In this document: positions 9,685 to 17,747 of the stretch, in pieces | Layout of the letters: the number at the start of each line of letters is the position of its first letter | Numbering within the stretch: position 1 is the first letter of the stretch | NCBI RefSeq assembly: GCF_005925325.1 | Contig: NZ_SRMP01000005.1 | Coordinates: forward strand, 372,001-436,000 | Direction of reading: 5' to 3' | Length of the DNA stretch: 64,000 bases | Source: Pedobacter helvus | GTDB taxonomy: Bacteria > Bacteroidota > Bacteroidia > Sphingobacteriales > Sphingobacteriaceae | The notes under the pieces: generated by a model | What the model saw: only the letters and a program-made list of their open reading frames with translations | Told to the model about the DNA's origin: nothing | Databases searched by the model: none | Made by a program: the position numbers and the translations under genes

Positions 9685-10089
9685 TTATTCTGCAGAATCA
9701 GCAGCTGGTGCTTCCTCAACTTTAGCAGCTTTTTTAGCAGGAGCTTTTTCAGCAGCAGCTTTCTTAGGAGCAGCAGTTTTTTTAGCTTCAGCTTTAGGAG
9801 CAGCTTCTTTCTTAGCAGGTGCAGCATCTTCTACTACAGCTGGTAATACAGAAACGTATGATTTGTTATCTCTTTTCTTTTTGAAAGTAACGATACCTGG
9901 TACCAAAGCAAATAAAGTATGGTCTTTACCAATGCCAACACCTTTATCTGGGTGGTGTTTTGTACCACGCTGACGAACGATGATGTTACCAGCGATAGCT
10001 TCTTGACCACCGAAAATTTTAATACCTAGACGTTTACTATGCGACTCGCGACCGTTTTTTGAACTACCGGCTCCCTTCTTATGTGCCAT
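9685..10089 (-). CDS. rpmA: 50S ribosomal protein L27 with long Ala/Lys-rich C-terminal tail
   Basis: The N-terminal 85 or so residues are a standard L27 ([20 protein letters not shown], then the core with [19 protein letters not shown]), which reaches the peptidyl-transferase centre of the ribosome. The protein is 134 residues long, about 45-50 more than usual. The extra part (about residues 88-134) is almost entirely A, K, P and E ([18 protein letters not shown]) with an acidic end. This histone-H1-like tail is low complexity and probably disordered; its role is unknown. It is the second gene of the L21-L27 operon, 63 bases after rplU. Confidence 0.95.
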   Translation of the reverse strand: MAHKKGAGSSKNGRESHSKRLGIKIFGGQEAIAGNIIVRQRGTKHHPDKGVGIGKDHTLFALVPGIVTFKKKRDNKSYVSVLPAVVEDAAPAKKEAAPKAEAKKTAAPKKAAAEKAPAKKAAKVEEAPAADSAE

Positions 10090-10152
10090 TTTTTTATCTT
10101 TTATATGACTAGCTAAAAAAGCAGCTAATCATTGAATTTGCAAATAATTTAA

Positions 10153-10464
10153 CTACAGAGTGATACTCTCAATCTGGATTTTGGTGAACGACTGACGGTG
10201 ACCATTTTTCTTTTTGTAACCTTTTCTACGTTTCTTTTTGAAAACGATTACTTTATCACCTTTTAAATGAGACACGATTTTAGCTGAAACCTTAGCTCCT
10301 TTAACTGCAGGTGCACCTACAGAAATTTTACCACCATTGTCAACCAACAATACATTGTCAAATTCAATACTAGCGCCTTCATCTCCTTGTAAACGGTGTA
10401 CAAAGATGTGCTGGTCTTTTGCAACTTTAAATTGTTGCCCTGCTATATTTACTATTGCGTACAT
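10153..10464 (-). CDS. rplU: 50S ribosomal protein L21
   Basis: This 103-residue protein has the L21 profile: [20 protein letters not shown] at the start and a basic end with [16 protein letters not shown]. It binds 23S rRNA in the large subunit. It is first in a two-gene operon with rpmA, the usual arrangement. A good Bacteroidota promoter lies upstream at 10508-10538, and the leader between that box and the ATG is about 40 nt. Confidence 0.96.
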   Translation of the reverse strand: MYAIVNIAGQQFKVAKDQHIFVHRLQGDEGASIEFDNVLLVDNGGKISVGAPAVKGAKVSAKIVSHLKGDKVIVFKKKRRKGYKKKNGHRQSFTKIQIESITL

Positions 10465-10507
10465 TGTTAAAAAATTATTTTATTTCTATTTATTTTTATT
10501 CGAGGTG

Positions 10508-10538
10508 CAAATATAGAACATTTAATTTTCAAACGCAA
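10508..10538 (-). promoter_or_regulatory. Promoter of rplU-rpmA (TTG-N20-TAnnTTTG)
   Basis: On the minus strand, TTG at 10538-10536 and TATATTTG at 10515-10508 are separated by 20 bases. This matches the Bacteroidota primary-sigma consensus in both elements and in spacing. Confidence 0.65.
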
Positions 10539-10628
10539 TAGCGAAGATAAAATATTCGTAAGCTAAATACATACGACAGAAACTGTCTTCAAATTATATT
10601 TATAGAGCTAATTATCATATCTAACGAT

Positions 10629-11006
10629 TTAGATAACAGATACGAGCAAGCATCCCCATCCTAAGATCATCAACAAGCCACCAAGAGGTGTAATCGGTCC
10701 TAAAAACTTAAAATTCTTTTTTAAATATTCTGCTAATGATAACAAGTAGATGCTAAAAGAAAAAAAGATGGTACCAAATGTAACCAAGTAATAAGCCCAC
10801 TGAATTAAGTTGAGGCCGACATTTGCATTGTATCCAATTAAAATTAGAAACAGGGCGCTATAAGTTTGATATCTTACACCAACTTCAAAAGAAGCCAGTT
10901 TCTCGGTCGATAAAACCTTTTTTAAAGCATGTGCCCCAAAAGCTCCAAAAATGATAGCAAGTATACCAAAGGCAGCTCCCGTAGCAATTACACAATTGTT
11001 AGTCAT
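10629..11006 (-). CDS. DUF423 family small membrane protein
   Basis: This 125-residue protein has four hydrophobic segments and the GAFGAHALKK motif near residue 21, which is diagnostic of the DUF423 (YgdD/YwdK) inner-membrane family. The function of this family is not established. The gene appears monocistronic, lying 164 bases upstream of rplU with which it shares direction. Confidence 0.82.
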   Translation of the reverse strand: MTNNCVIATGAAFGILAIIFGAFGAHALKKVLSTEKLASFEVGVRYQTYSALFLILIGYNANVGLNLIQWAYYLVTFGTIFFSFSIYLLSLAEYLKKNFKFLGPITPLGGLLMILGWGCLLVSVI

Positions 11007-11065
11007 GTAGGTAAAGGTAGTAAAAAATCATTGCCCTGGATTTAAACCAAGGGCAATGAAAGATT

Positions 11066-12097
11066 TTATTTGTTAAGCGCTTTTCTTACTTGAGGCGCAA
11101 TCTTTTCTCCAAAAATTTCAATTGATTTCATCATGTGGTTATGAGCAGGTGCACCAACATCCATGTGTGCTGAAAAACGGGTTAGACCAAATAGTTCGTT
11201 CATCATAATGATTTTCTCTGCTGCTTCGTTAGCATCTCCAATAATTAAATGCCCATGTTTTGATCTTCCGTAATCGTACTGACCTCTTTGGAACGGCGGC
11301 CAACCTCTAGACTTTCCAATCCTATCCATCTGAGCAGAATAAACAGGGTAGTAGTAGTCTGCAGTGGCTTGACTATCGTCGCCGAAGAAAGAATGCATGT
11401 GCACGCCAACTTGGAATTTGTTCATATCGTGTCCGGCATCTTCGTAAGCTTGTTTGTAATAATCAAACAGCGGTTGAAATTGTGCTGGATTACCGCCAAT
11501 AATGGCAAACATTACAGGCAAGCCCAATTTTCCAGCTCTCACTACTGATGCAGGTGTACCACCAACTGCCACCCACATTTTCAAATTATTGTCTACCGCA
11601 CGTGGCAAAATCTGTTGTTCTTTCAGCTCCGGCCTAAATTTTCCTTTCCAAGAAATGGTTTCTTGTTCATTAATTTTAACTAAAAGGTTCAGTTTCTCTT
11701 CAAATAGCGCATCATAATCTGCTAAATTCTGGCCGTACAGTGGAAACGATTCGATAAAGCTACCACGGCCAGCCATTAACTCTGCTCTGCCGTTAGATAT
11801 CAAATCTACCGTAGCAAAACTTTGATATAATTTAACTGGATCTGATGAACTCAATACCGAAACAGCACTTCCCAACTTGATGTTTTTGGTGACTGTAGCT
11901 GCTGCTGCTAATACAATTTCAGGGACAGAAACTGCATAGTCTGGCCTATGGTGTTCACCAATGCCATAGAAATCTAAGCCAACTTGGTCCATCAACTTAA
12001 TTTCTTCTATAATTTCCTGTAAACGTTGTTGTGCCGATTGTACTTCGCCATTAGCGCTGATCTGTAAATCGCCAAACATTCCAATACCTAATTCCAT
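11066..12097 (-). CDS. LLM-class flavin-dependent oxidoreductase (luciferase-like monooxygenase)
   Basis: This 343-residue TIM-barrel protein of the bacterial luciferase-like family has the typical start ELGIGMFGDL, then GLDFYGIGEHHRPDYAVS (residues 40-57) and an AGRGSFIESFPLYG segment that contributes to the flavin phosphate site. Members use reduced FMN or F420 to oxidise small organics; here FMN is expected because Bacteroidota lack F420, which is inference. The substrate is unknown. A -7 box TATCTTTG lies at 12126-12119. The gene appears monocistronic. Confidence 0.88.
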   Translation of the reverse strand: MELGIGMFGDLQISANGEVQSAQQRLQEIIEEIKLMDQVGLDFYGIGEHHRPDYAVSVPEIVLAAAATVTKNIKLGSAVSVLSSSDPVKLYQSFATVDLISNGRAELMAGRGSFIESFPLYGQNLADYDALFEEKLNLLVKINEQETISWKGKFRPELKEQQILPRAVDNNLKMWVAVGGTPASVVRAGKLGLPVMFAIIGGNPAQFQPLFDYYKQAYEDAGHDMNKFQVGVHMHSFFGDDSQATADYYYPVYSAQMDRIGKSRGWPPFQRGQYDYGRSKHGHLIIGDANEAAEKIIMMNELFGLTRFSAHMDVGAPAHNHMMKSIEIFGEKIAPQVRKALNK

Positions 12098-12118
12098 TAT
12101 TTATCCTTTTGTTTGATA

Positions 12119-12126
12119 CAAAGATA
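12119..12126 (-). promoter_or_regulatory. -7 promoter box of the LLM oxidoreductase
   Basis: TATCTTTG on the minus strand lies 21 bases before the ATG. A TTG occurs 15 bases further upstream, slightly short of the usual 17-23. Confidence 0.4.
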
Positions 12127-12193
12127 ACTCTATCTGTAGTGCAAAGTTTTTGATGTATGTTAAGAAATATATGGAGTAGTAAAAATTAGCAAC

Positions 12194-13090
12194 TTATAAT
12201 CGTTGATCAACAAAGTCAATCACCTCTTTGTCTTGTCTAGGCTCAAACCAAGTAGTTTCCGTATCTTTTCTAAACCAGGTAAGTTGTCTTTTTGCAAAGC
12301 GACGAGTGTTTTGCTTGATCTTATCAATGGCAGTTGGTAAATCGGTTTTGCCTTCTAAATAATCGAAAATTTCGGAATAGCCCACAGTCTTCAAAGCATT
12401 AAGTTCTTTGTAAGGCGCTAAAGATTTTACTTCGTCAACCAAACCACTTTCAATCATTAAATCTACTCGGTGATTAATTTGATGATAAAGCTTTTCTCTA
12501 TCAGTATTTAAACCAATTTTGATGATGTTAAACGGACGCTTTTTTTTATTAGAAGTGAGGAAAGAACTCAGTTTTTGCCCGGTAGAAAGTACTACTTCTA
12601 AACCACGGATCATTCGCTGCGGATTGCTCTGGTCGACTTTTTCAAAATACTCTGGGTCTAATGTAGCTAACTGATTTCTAATGACTTCAATACCTTCATC
12701 AGCAAATTGTTGGTTCAGCTGTTCGCGAATATTTAGATCAATTTCAGGCATTTCATCCAAACCGTTACAGATGGCGTTGATGTAAAGTCCAGAACCACCA
12801 ACCATGATGATGACATCATGTACAGTAAACAGCTTTTCGATCAGCGCTAAGGCCTGAACTTCGAAATCTCCAGTACTAAATAATTGCGTTATGCTGTGCG
12901 AGTTAATGAAATGATGAGGCGCTTCGGCCAATTCTTCTTCTGAAGGTTTTGCCGTGCCAATGCTCATTTCCCTAAAAAATTGGCGTGAATCTGCAGATAT
13001 AACCTCGGTTTGATAGTGCTTTGCTAACGTTATGGCTAAGGAAGTTTTACCAATAGCCGTTGGCCCAACTACAACAATAAGTGTCTTCAT
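12194..13090 (-). CDS. miaA: tRNA dimethylallyltransferase
   Basis: This 298-residue enzyme transfers a dimethylallyl group to N6 of A37 in tRNAs reading UNN codons. It has the P-loop GPTAIGKTSLA at residues 9-19, the substrate motif DSRQFFREMSIGTAKP (about 35-50), the GGSGLYI segment near residue 98 and the C-terminal RRFAKRQLTWFR tRNA-binding motif. Length is normal. It uses dimethylallyl diphosphate, the same isoprenoid pool as the polyprenyl synthase at 8407. Confidence 0.96.
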   Translation of the reverse strand: MKTLIVVVGPTAIGKTSLAITLAKHYQTEVISADSRQFFREMSIGTAKPSEEELAEAPHHFINSHSITQLFSTGDFEVQALALIEKLFTVHDVIIMVGGSGLYINAICNGLDEMPEIDLNIREQLNQQFADEGIEVIRNQLATLDPEYFEKVDQSNPQRMIRGLEVVLSTGQKLSSFLTSNKKKRPFNIIKIGLNTDREKLYHQINHRVDLMIESGLVDEVKSLAPYKELNALKTVGYSEIFDYLEGKTDLPTAIDKIKQNTRRFAKRQLTWFRKDTETTWFEPRQDKEVIDFVDQRL

Positions 13091-13205
13091 TTGAGTTGCT
13101 GGTTACAGGAGATAAGTTCCGAGATTGTTGTTAATTTCTTTAGGGGCTGGTTTAATAATTTTAGGTTGAACTTAAAACTTATACCGTACAACCTAAAATT
13201 TTAGA

Positions 13206-13859
13206 CTAATAATCGTCTTTGTCGTTGCCGTAATCATCGTGACCGTAATCATCTTCACCGTCGCCAAATTCATCTTCTTGCTCATCATCTTCGTCGTCAT
13301 GTCCTTCTTCTTGCGCATTAATGCCTCGACCGCCCATTGCTTCTAGTTCATCTGTATCTTCTGGAACAAAATCCATTTCATTTAAGAAATCAAAATCACT
13401 ATTCGATGCTGCGCTACTCGCTGCAACTGCACCGATATTACCTTTTTCAATGATTTTAGGTGCTTCTCCAATGCTTTTAACCAGGTATGGATATTCGATT
13501 TTAGGATCGTTATCTAAAATAATTTTGATTAACTCTACGTGAAAATCGTAAGGTCTTTCGAAATTATAGATGTAGTAAAATTTTTGATGTGGATCTTCAA
13601 TAAAACTGCTCAATTTCGACTTTTCCATCAAAACTACGCCGTTATCAATCTTACGTTGTGTTGGATGAATTGCAATTTCATCGCCTTTAATCCAATTATC
13701 TGTACTTACGTAAAATGAAGAAGGCTTATCAGCATTATATCCCGTACTACGATGTATGGCTCTATGTAAATCTTCGAAAGTTTGTGTGCTCTTGATGTCT
13801 ATTTCGCGTGTAACGTCGTCGTAATCTTCAAAAGAAATTCTAAATCTATAAATTGCCAT
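13206..13859 (-). CDS. pRiA4b ORF-3-like protein (IS1096 passenger family) with acidic tail
   Basis: The first 150 residues resemble the plasmid pRiA4b ORF-3 / IS1096 TnpR-type family: MAIYRFRISFEDYDDVTREI, TFEDLHRAIHRSTGY and an FYYIYNFERPYDFHVEL block. The last 45 residues are extremely acidic (Asp/Glu with DDYGHDDYGNDKDDY at the end) and probably disordered. Despite the family's history in mobile elements there is no transposase or inverted repeat here, and the gene lies among housekeeping genes, so it is best seen as a resident protein of unknown function, perhaps nucleic-acid or protein binding. Confidence 0.65.
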   Translation of the reverse strand: MAIYRFRISFEDYDDVTREIDIKSTQTFEDLHRAIHRSTGYNADKPSSFYVSTDNWIKGDEIAIHPTQRKIDNGVVLMEKSKLSSFIEDPHQKFYYIYNFERPYDFHVELIKIILDNDPKIEYPYLVKSIGEAPKIIEKGNIGAVAASSAASNSDFDFLNEMDFVPEDTDELEAMGGRGINAQEEGHDDEDDEQEDEFGDGEDDYGHDDYGNDKDDY

Positions 13860-13921
13860 GTGATATAAATACTGCTTTGTTTTCGGTAAAAATATAAAAA
13901 AACTCTAAAAGTCCGAAGACG

Positions 13922-13942
13922 GATGTTCTAAAGTTGAACATC
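13922..13942. repeat. Short hairpin
   Basis: GATGTTC at 13922-13928 and GAACATC at 13936-13942 form a perfect 7-bp stem with a 7-nt loop in the gap upstream of the repeat-protein gene. It has no T-run, so a terminator role is doubtful. Confidence 0.3.
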
Positions 13943-13987
13943 TGAAAGTACAACAATAACCGTACCTCTGAGCTCTAAAAACTTAAA

Positions 13988-14038
13988 TTAAATAGGTTCC
14001 AATCCTAACTCTTTGGCTTTTTGAAGCATATAATGTAG
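13988..14038 (-). pseudogene. Remnant of a second cca 3' end (last 16 codons and stop)
   Basis: Read on the minus strand, 14038 to 13988 encodes LHYMLQKAKELGLEPI followed by TAA. The intact cca gene ends [16 protein letters not shown] plus TAA, so 11 of 16 residues match and the others are mostly conservative. At DNA level, attaaataggtt and ttggctttttg are identical in both places. Upstream of the LHYM codons the frame soon hits a stop and homology ends. The fragment therefore looks like the severed 3' end of a cca gene, separated from the present cca end by the 190-residue repeat gene. It does not make a protein by itself. Confidence 0.7.
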
Positions 14039-14093
14039 TTGGTTTTCTTAACTCTAATACTTAATATTGAACTACACATAAATGACAAAATAA

Positions 14094-14666
14094 ATGAAAA
14101 ACTTAAAATTAAAAACTGAACGATGCCTTACATTTTATTTAAAAGGTATTAGCATGATTGTTGTATTGGCATTATTCGTATTACCTATCAAAGCACAGAC
14201 CTTAGATGAAATTGCATATTTGGGTAGTATTTATCGAGTTCTTAATGAACAAGGCATGAAAAAGGGTAATGCCGAAATTATTTATAATACGGGTAGTTAT
14301 TATCCCGAAATAAAAGGAAAAGTTAAATCTGTTAATAATATAGAGATCACTTACTACACTGGAGATTTCTATCCCGAAATAAAAGGAAAAGTAAAATCAA
14401 TCGGTAAAATGAATATTGTCTATCACACTGGAGATTTTAACCCTGAAATAAAAGGAAAAGTAAAATCTATTGGAAATATAGAGGTTACCTATTATACTGG
14501 AGACTTTTATCCTGAAATTAAAGGAAAGTTAAAGTCTGTAGGAAGTGCCAATTTTGTTTATTATACAGGAGATTTTTATCCTGAAATTAAAGGGAAGATA
14601 AAAACTATAAATGGCGAACTACCACAATATTTAATTGCGCTTATTTTTGAACTAGGTATGAATTGA
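14094..14666 (+). CDS. Secreted protein with five 23-residue tandem repeats, unknown function
   Basis: I do not recognise this 190-residue protein. An N-terminal hydrophobic segment (residues 17-34) ends in IKAQ, a likely signal peptidase I site. Residues 62-176 are five tandem repeats of exactly 23 residues with core YYTGDFYPEIKGKVKSIG; the PEIKGK cores begin at residues 71, 94, 117, 140 and 163. Each repeat alternates beta-strand-like (IEITYYTG) and charged turn segments, so a beta-solenoid or extended adhesive fold is plausible but unproven. The C-terminus is hydrophobic (YLIALIFELGMN). The gene converges on cca and is flanked on the far side by a duplicate cca 3' end. No partner gene is adjacent. 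Confidence 0.75.
   Translation: MKNLKLKTERCLTFYLKGISMIVVLALFVLPIKAQTLDEIAYLGSIYRVLNEQGMKKGNAEIIYNTGSYYPEIKGKVKSVNNIEITYYTGDFYPEIKGKVKSIGKMNIVYHTGDFNPEIKGKVKSIGNIEVTYYTGDFYPEIKGKLKSVGSANFVYYTGDFYPEIKGKIKTINGELPQYLIALIFELGMN
14277..14621 (+). repeat. Five tandem 69-bp repeats inside the secreted repeat protein
   Basis: The DNA repeats every 69 bp. Cores such as cccgaaataaaaggaaaa recur at 14304 and 14373 almost unchanged and with small changes at 14442, 14511 and 14580. Their near-identity at synonymous sites points to recent duplication or gene conversion. Confidence 0.85.
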
Positions 14667-14706
14667 TTTACTTCAGAAGTTGATAATTATTGGTGTGAAA
14701 ATCTAA

Positions 14707-16143
14707 TTAAATAGGTTTAAGACCTAGTTCGTTGGCTTTTTGCACCATATATTTAAAAGCTTCATCGTAGCTATTTTTGATGTCTCCTTCTAAAATGGCT
14801 TCACGTATTGCGTTTTTTAAAATGCCAACTTCTTTACCAGCACTTAAACCAAAGGTTTTCATAATGTCGTTGCCAGAAATAGGAGGTTGCCAGTTGCGTA
14901 ACTGATCACGTTCTTCTACATCCTTTATTTTCTGTTTTACCAACTCGAAGTTATTACGGTACTTTTTAATTTTATATTCGTTTTTGGTTGTCACATCGGC
15001 ATTGCAAAGTAACATTAGGGCTTCAATGTCTTCTCCAGCTTCAAAAAGCAAACGGCGTACTGCCGAGTCGGTAATTTTATCTTGCGCTAATACAATTGGA
15101 CGTAAATGTAATAGGACTAACTTCTGCACAAACTTCATTTTTTCATTTAGAGGAAGTTTGAGCTGCGCAAAAATTTGAGGCACCATACGTGCGCCTTTAT
15201 CCTCGTGCCCATGGAAAGTCCAACCGTGGCCTTCCTCAAAACGTTTGGTGTTTGGTTTAGCAATGTCATGAAGAATTGCCGCCCAACGCAACCATAAATC
15301 ATCAGTAGTTTCGCAGATGTTATCTAAAACCTGTAAAGTATGATAGAAATTATCTTTATGCCCTCTGCCTTTGATGATATCTACACCATATAACTTAGCC
15401 ATTTGAGGGAAGATCAAATCCAGTAAGCCCGTATCAAACAGATAGTTAAAGCCAATAGAAGGTTTTTTTGCGAGGATAATTTTATTCAGTTCGTCGCTAA
15501 TTCTTTCTTTCGATACAATTTTGATGCGCTCTTTTTGAGATTTAATTGCATCAATGGCAGTCTGGTCAATCTCAAAATTAAGCTGAGTAGCAAAGCGAAT
15601 GGCTCTCATCATTCGCAACGGATCGTCGGAAAACGTAACTACAGGGTCAAGTGGTGTGCGGATCAATTTATTTGCTAAATCTTCCAGACCATTAAAAGGA
15701 TCTACAACTTGGCCATAGTTTTCTTTGTTTAAGGAGATGGCTAGGGCGTTGATGGTAAAATCGCGGCGTAATTGATCGTCTTCTAAAGTTCCATTTTCTA
15801 CAATAGGTTTGCGGGAATTAGCTCTGTAGCTTTCCTTGCGGGCGCCCACAAATTCTACCTCTAAATCCGCATGTTTTAACATGGCAGTACCGAAATTTTT
15901 AAAAACAGCGACGTTAGTTTTTAGCTTTTGACCAACTTTTTCTGCAAATGCAATACCATTGCCCAACACTACAACATCGATATCTTTAGAAGGTCTATTC
16001 AAGTAAATGTCACGAACAAAGCCGCCAATAACGTAAGTTTCGGTAGTTGTAATCTCGGCAGTTTCAGCTAAGATTTTAAAGATAGAAGCCTCGATATTTC
16101 CTAGAAGGGATTTCGCATCGTGAGGCTGTGGGTTGGTTTGCAT
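14707..16143 (-). CDS. cca: CCA tRNA nucleotidyltransferase with HD domain
   Basis: This enzyme of about 478 residues adds or repairs the 3' CCA end of tRNAs. It has the class II nucleotidyltransferase signature [20 protein letters not shown] near residue 40 with the catalytic DxD, the [10 protein letters not shown] motif B and the [11 protein letters not shown] motif, then an HD domain ([15 protein letters not shown], about residues 288-302). The frame extends to a TTG at 16152, but that TTG overlaps a -7 promoter box, so ATG 16143 ([11 protein letters not shown]) is chosen. The last 16 codons have a diverged duplicate at 13988-14038. Confidence 0.94.
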   Translation of the reverse strand: MQTNPQPHDAKSLLGNIEASIFKILAETAEITTTETYVIGGFVRDIYLNRPSKDIDVVVLGNGIAFAEKVGQKLKTNVAVFKNFGTAMLKHADLEVEFVGARKESYRANSRKPIVENGTLEDDQLRRDFTINALAISLNKENYGQVVDPFNGLEDLANKLIRTPLDPVVTFSDDPLRMMRAIRFATQLNFEIDQTAIDAIKSQKERIKIVSKERISDELNKIILAKKPSIGFNYLFDTGLLDLIFPQMAKLYGVDIIKGRGHKDNFYHTLQVLDNICETTDDLWLRWAAILHDIAKPNTKRFEEGHGWTFHGHEDKGARMVPQIFAQLKLPLNEKMKFVQKLVLLHLRPIVLAQDKITDSAVRRLLFEAGEDIEALMLLCNADVTTKNEYKIKKYRNNFELVKQKIKDVEERDQLRNWQPPISGNDIMKTFGLSAGKEVGILKNAIREAILEGDIKNSYDEAFKYMVQKANELGLKPI

Positions 16144-16149
16144 AGGCTG

Positions 16150-16157
16150 CAAAGTTA
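16150..16157 (-). promoter_or_regulatory. -7 promoter box of cca
   Basis: TAACTTTG on the minus strand lies 6 bases before the ATG at 16143, implying a leader of 0-2 nt. This also decides against the upstream TTG start, which falls inside the box. Confidence 0.45.
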
Positions 16158-16164
16158 AGAAAAA

Positions 16165-16268
16165 CCCCTAAATCCTCCCGAATAATCTCGGGACAAGCTC
16201 TAAAGGGGACTTTATATTATAACGCGTCTAACATTGAGCTTAAGGTCAATTCCCCTTTTAGGGGGGGA
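16165..16268. repeat. Dispersed intergenic repeat with long inverted ends
   Basis: The segment begins cccctaaatcctcccg, contains a hairpin TCCCGA-ataatc-TCGGGA (16176-16193) and taaaggggac, and ends with attccccttttagggggg. The opposing C-rich and G-rich ends fold back on each other. It fills the gap between cca and the tsaC-like gene and resembles widespread non-coding repeats of Bacteroidota genomes (recollection, not a search). Confidence 0.45.
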
Positions 16269-16274
16269 TGGCGC

Positions 16275-16844
16275 TTACTTTCTTATAAACTCAAACTGCC
16301 CCCCAGAACCTAATTTAACAATAGTTGATGGCTGTTTAGGCGTCCTGTTCTCTTGTTCAAAGTCTATAATGTAATCAACTGCATCTTTTATATGATCACT
16401 AATTTCATCAAAAAATTTAGGAGTAGGTTCTCCACTTATATTAGCTGATGTAGATACGATAGGTTTGCGGAAACGTTGGAGTAATTGTTGGCAAAAATCG
16501 TGCTTTGGTATCCTAATGCCGACACTGCCATCTGCATTGATGACATTTGGAGCTAAGTTTTTTGCGTTAGAAAAGATCACTGTTAGAGGCTTCTCTGCAT
16601 ATTCAATCAGATCGTAAGCCACTTCTGGAACGTCGTTTACATAGCTTTGAAGCTTATTGTCGGTGTCTAACAATACAATTAAGCTTTTATCTGCCGACCT
16701 ACCTTTGATTTCATTTACTTTGGCAACAGCTTCAGTATTTGTGGCATCGCAACCTAAACCCCAAACGGTATCAGTAGGATAAAGAATTACGCCTCCATTT
16801 TTTAATATTTCCAAAGCTTTATTGATTTCTTCTCTCATTTGCAT
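16275..16844 (-). CDS. L-threonylcarbamoyladenylate synthase (Sua5/YciO/YrdC family)
   Basis: This 189-residue protein has the YrdC fold: GGVILYPTDTVWGLGCDATN at about residues 15-34, KGRSADKSLIVLL near residue 47, VGIRIPKHDFC near 128 and STSANISGEPTPK near 150. It makes threonylcarbamoyl-AMP for the t6A37 modification of ANN-decoding tRNAs. It is the short TsaC-like form without the extra Sua5 domain. Either ATG 16844 or ATG 16838 could be the start; a -7 box TACCTTTG ends only 4 bases before the first, so the shorter form is possible. Confidence 0.87.
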   Translation of the reverse strand: MQMREEINKALEILKNGGVILYPTDTVWGLGCDATNTEAVAKVNEIKGRSADKSLIVLLDTDNKLQSYVNDVPEVAYDLIEYAEKPLTVIFSNAKNLAPNVINADGSVGIRIPKHDFCQQLLQRFRKPIVSTSANISGEPTPKFFDEISDHIKDAVDYIIDFEQENRTPKQPSTIVKLGSGGQFEFIRK

Positions 16845-16848
16845 GTTG

Positions 16849-16856
16849 CAAAGGTA
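16849..16856 (-). promoter_or_regulatory. -7 promoter box of the tsaC-like gene
   Basis: TACCTTTG on the minus strand ends 4 bases before ATG 16844. Transcription would begin at or inside the start codon. No -33 TTG is seen. Confidence 0.42.
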
Positions 16857-17001
16857 AGCATTAGCAAGAAGCTTGTATCCCTAATTTATTACAATTTCGT
16901 ACTAACATTTTGACTTGTAGATGTGTTAAATTATTTAAGAACCAGAAATTTATCGGTAAACTTATAGTGAAATAATAAATCACAATACACACACAAATGT
17001 T

Positions 17002-17556
17002 ATGGATACGATGAGAAAAATAGGCAGTTTTTTGATAGTCGTGGTACTATTTTCTGCCTGCAGCAGTCTACAGGTTGCTTCAGATTTTGATAAAGAAGTA
17101 GATTTTAAAAACTATAAAACTTACAATTTTTACGAAAATGGTTTAGAAAAATTGGAGGTGAATGGTCTCGACAAAAAGCGAATAATGGCTGCAGTAGATA
17201 CGGAAATGCAAGCAAAAGGCTTTACTAAAGTCGAAAAACCAGATTTGCTAATTAATCTAGTAGTGATGAAGCGAAACCGTACTGATGTTTACGATAACGG
17301 ATTTTACGGCGGTCCTTGGGGATGGCGTGGCTGGGGCTGGGGAATGGGCTGGGGACCTTTTTGGGGCGGAGGCATGAGAACTACCGATCGTTACCAAGAA
17401 GGAATGTTCATTATCGATTTTTTAGATCCAAAAACTAAAATGCATGTATGGCATGGCCGTGGCGATGGATTTAATTTGGACAGCTTTAAGAACAGGGAAG
17501 AAAGAATTAATACTGGTGTGAAGGAAATTTTAGCTCAGTATCCGCCACAGCAGTAG
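17002..17556 (+). CDS. DUF4136 lipoprotein
   Basis: This 184-residue lipoprotein has signal segment MRKIGSFLIVVVLFSAC, with the lipobox Cys at residue 20 followed by SSLQ. The body fits DUF4136: DFDKEVDFKNYKTYNFYENG near the start and a C-terminal region with FLDPKTKMHVWHGRGDG. In the middle is a Trp/Gly-rich stretch (about residues 101-120, GGPWGWRGWGWGMGWGPF), which is a common variable insertion in this family. It is probably attached to the outer membrane; its role is unknown. An alternative start is ATG 17011, three codons in, which would give a more typical signal peptide. Confidence 0.78.
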   Translation: MDTMRKIGSFLIVVVLFSACSSLQVASDFDKEVDFKNYKTYNFYENGLEKLEVNGLDKKRIMAAVDTEMQAKGFTKVEKPDLLINLVVMKRNRTDVYDNGFYGGPWGWRGWGWGMGWGPFWGGGMRTTDRYQEGMFIIDFLDPKTKMHVWHGRGDGFNLDSFKNREERINTGVKEILAQYPPQQ

Positions 17557-17660
17557 GAATAACCAATAACAAAGCAATAATAATCAAACCCCAAGTGTCA
17601 AAAAAAGGCCAAAACTAAATAACGGGATACCGCAGTTTGGACAATAGATTTGCTAAAAGT

Positions 17661-17713
17661 TAAAAGCCGAAAGACTAAAGCTTGATAGGTCAAGTTAGTT
17701 TTTCGGCTTTTTA
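17661..17713. terminator. Bidirectional terminator between DUF4136 gene and dapD
   Basis: AAAAGCCGAAAGACTAA (17662-17678) pairs with TTAGTTTTTCGGCTTTT (17695-17711) with one G-U pair, flanked by A and T runs. It lies between convergent genes. Confidence 0.7.
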
Positions 17714-17747
17714 TTTACTTTAAGCTTTTCGCTTTAGTCTTTCAGCT

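Noticed and set aside
9612..9827. Open frame antisense-like to the L27 tail, rich in Leu and Lys
   Set aside because: It is another frame of the Ala/Lys codon runs of rpmA and has no independent start signal or family features.
13206..13859. Possible mobile element because of the IS1096/pRiA4b family name
   Set aside because: No transposase, terminal inverted repeats or target duplications were found around it.
14277..14621. Regular 69-bp repeats that could look like a CRISPR array
   Set aside because: Repeats are contiguous, in frame and coding throughout with a signal peptide before them; there are no variable spacers and no cas genes.
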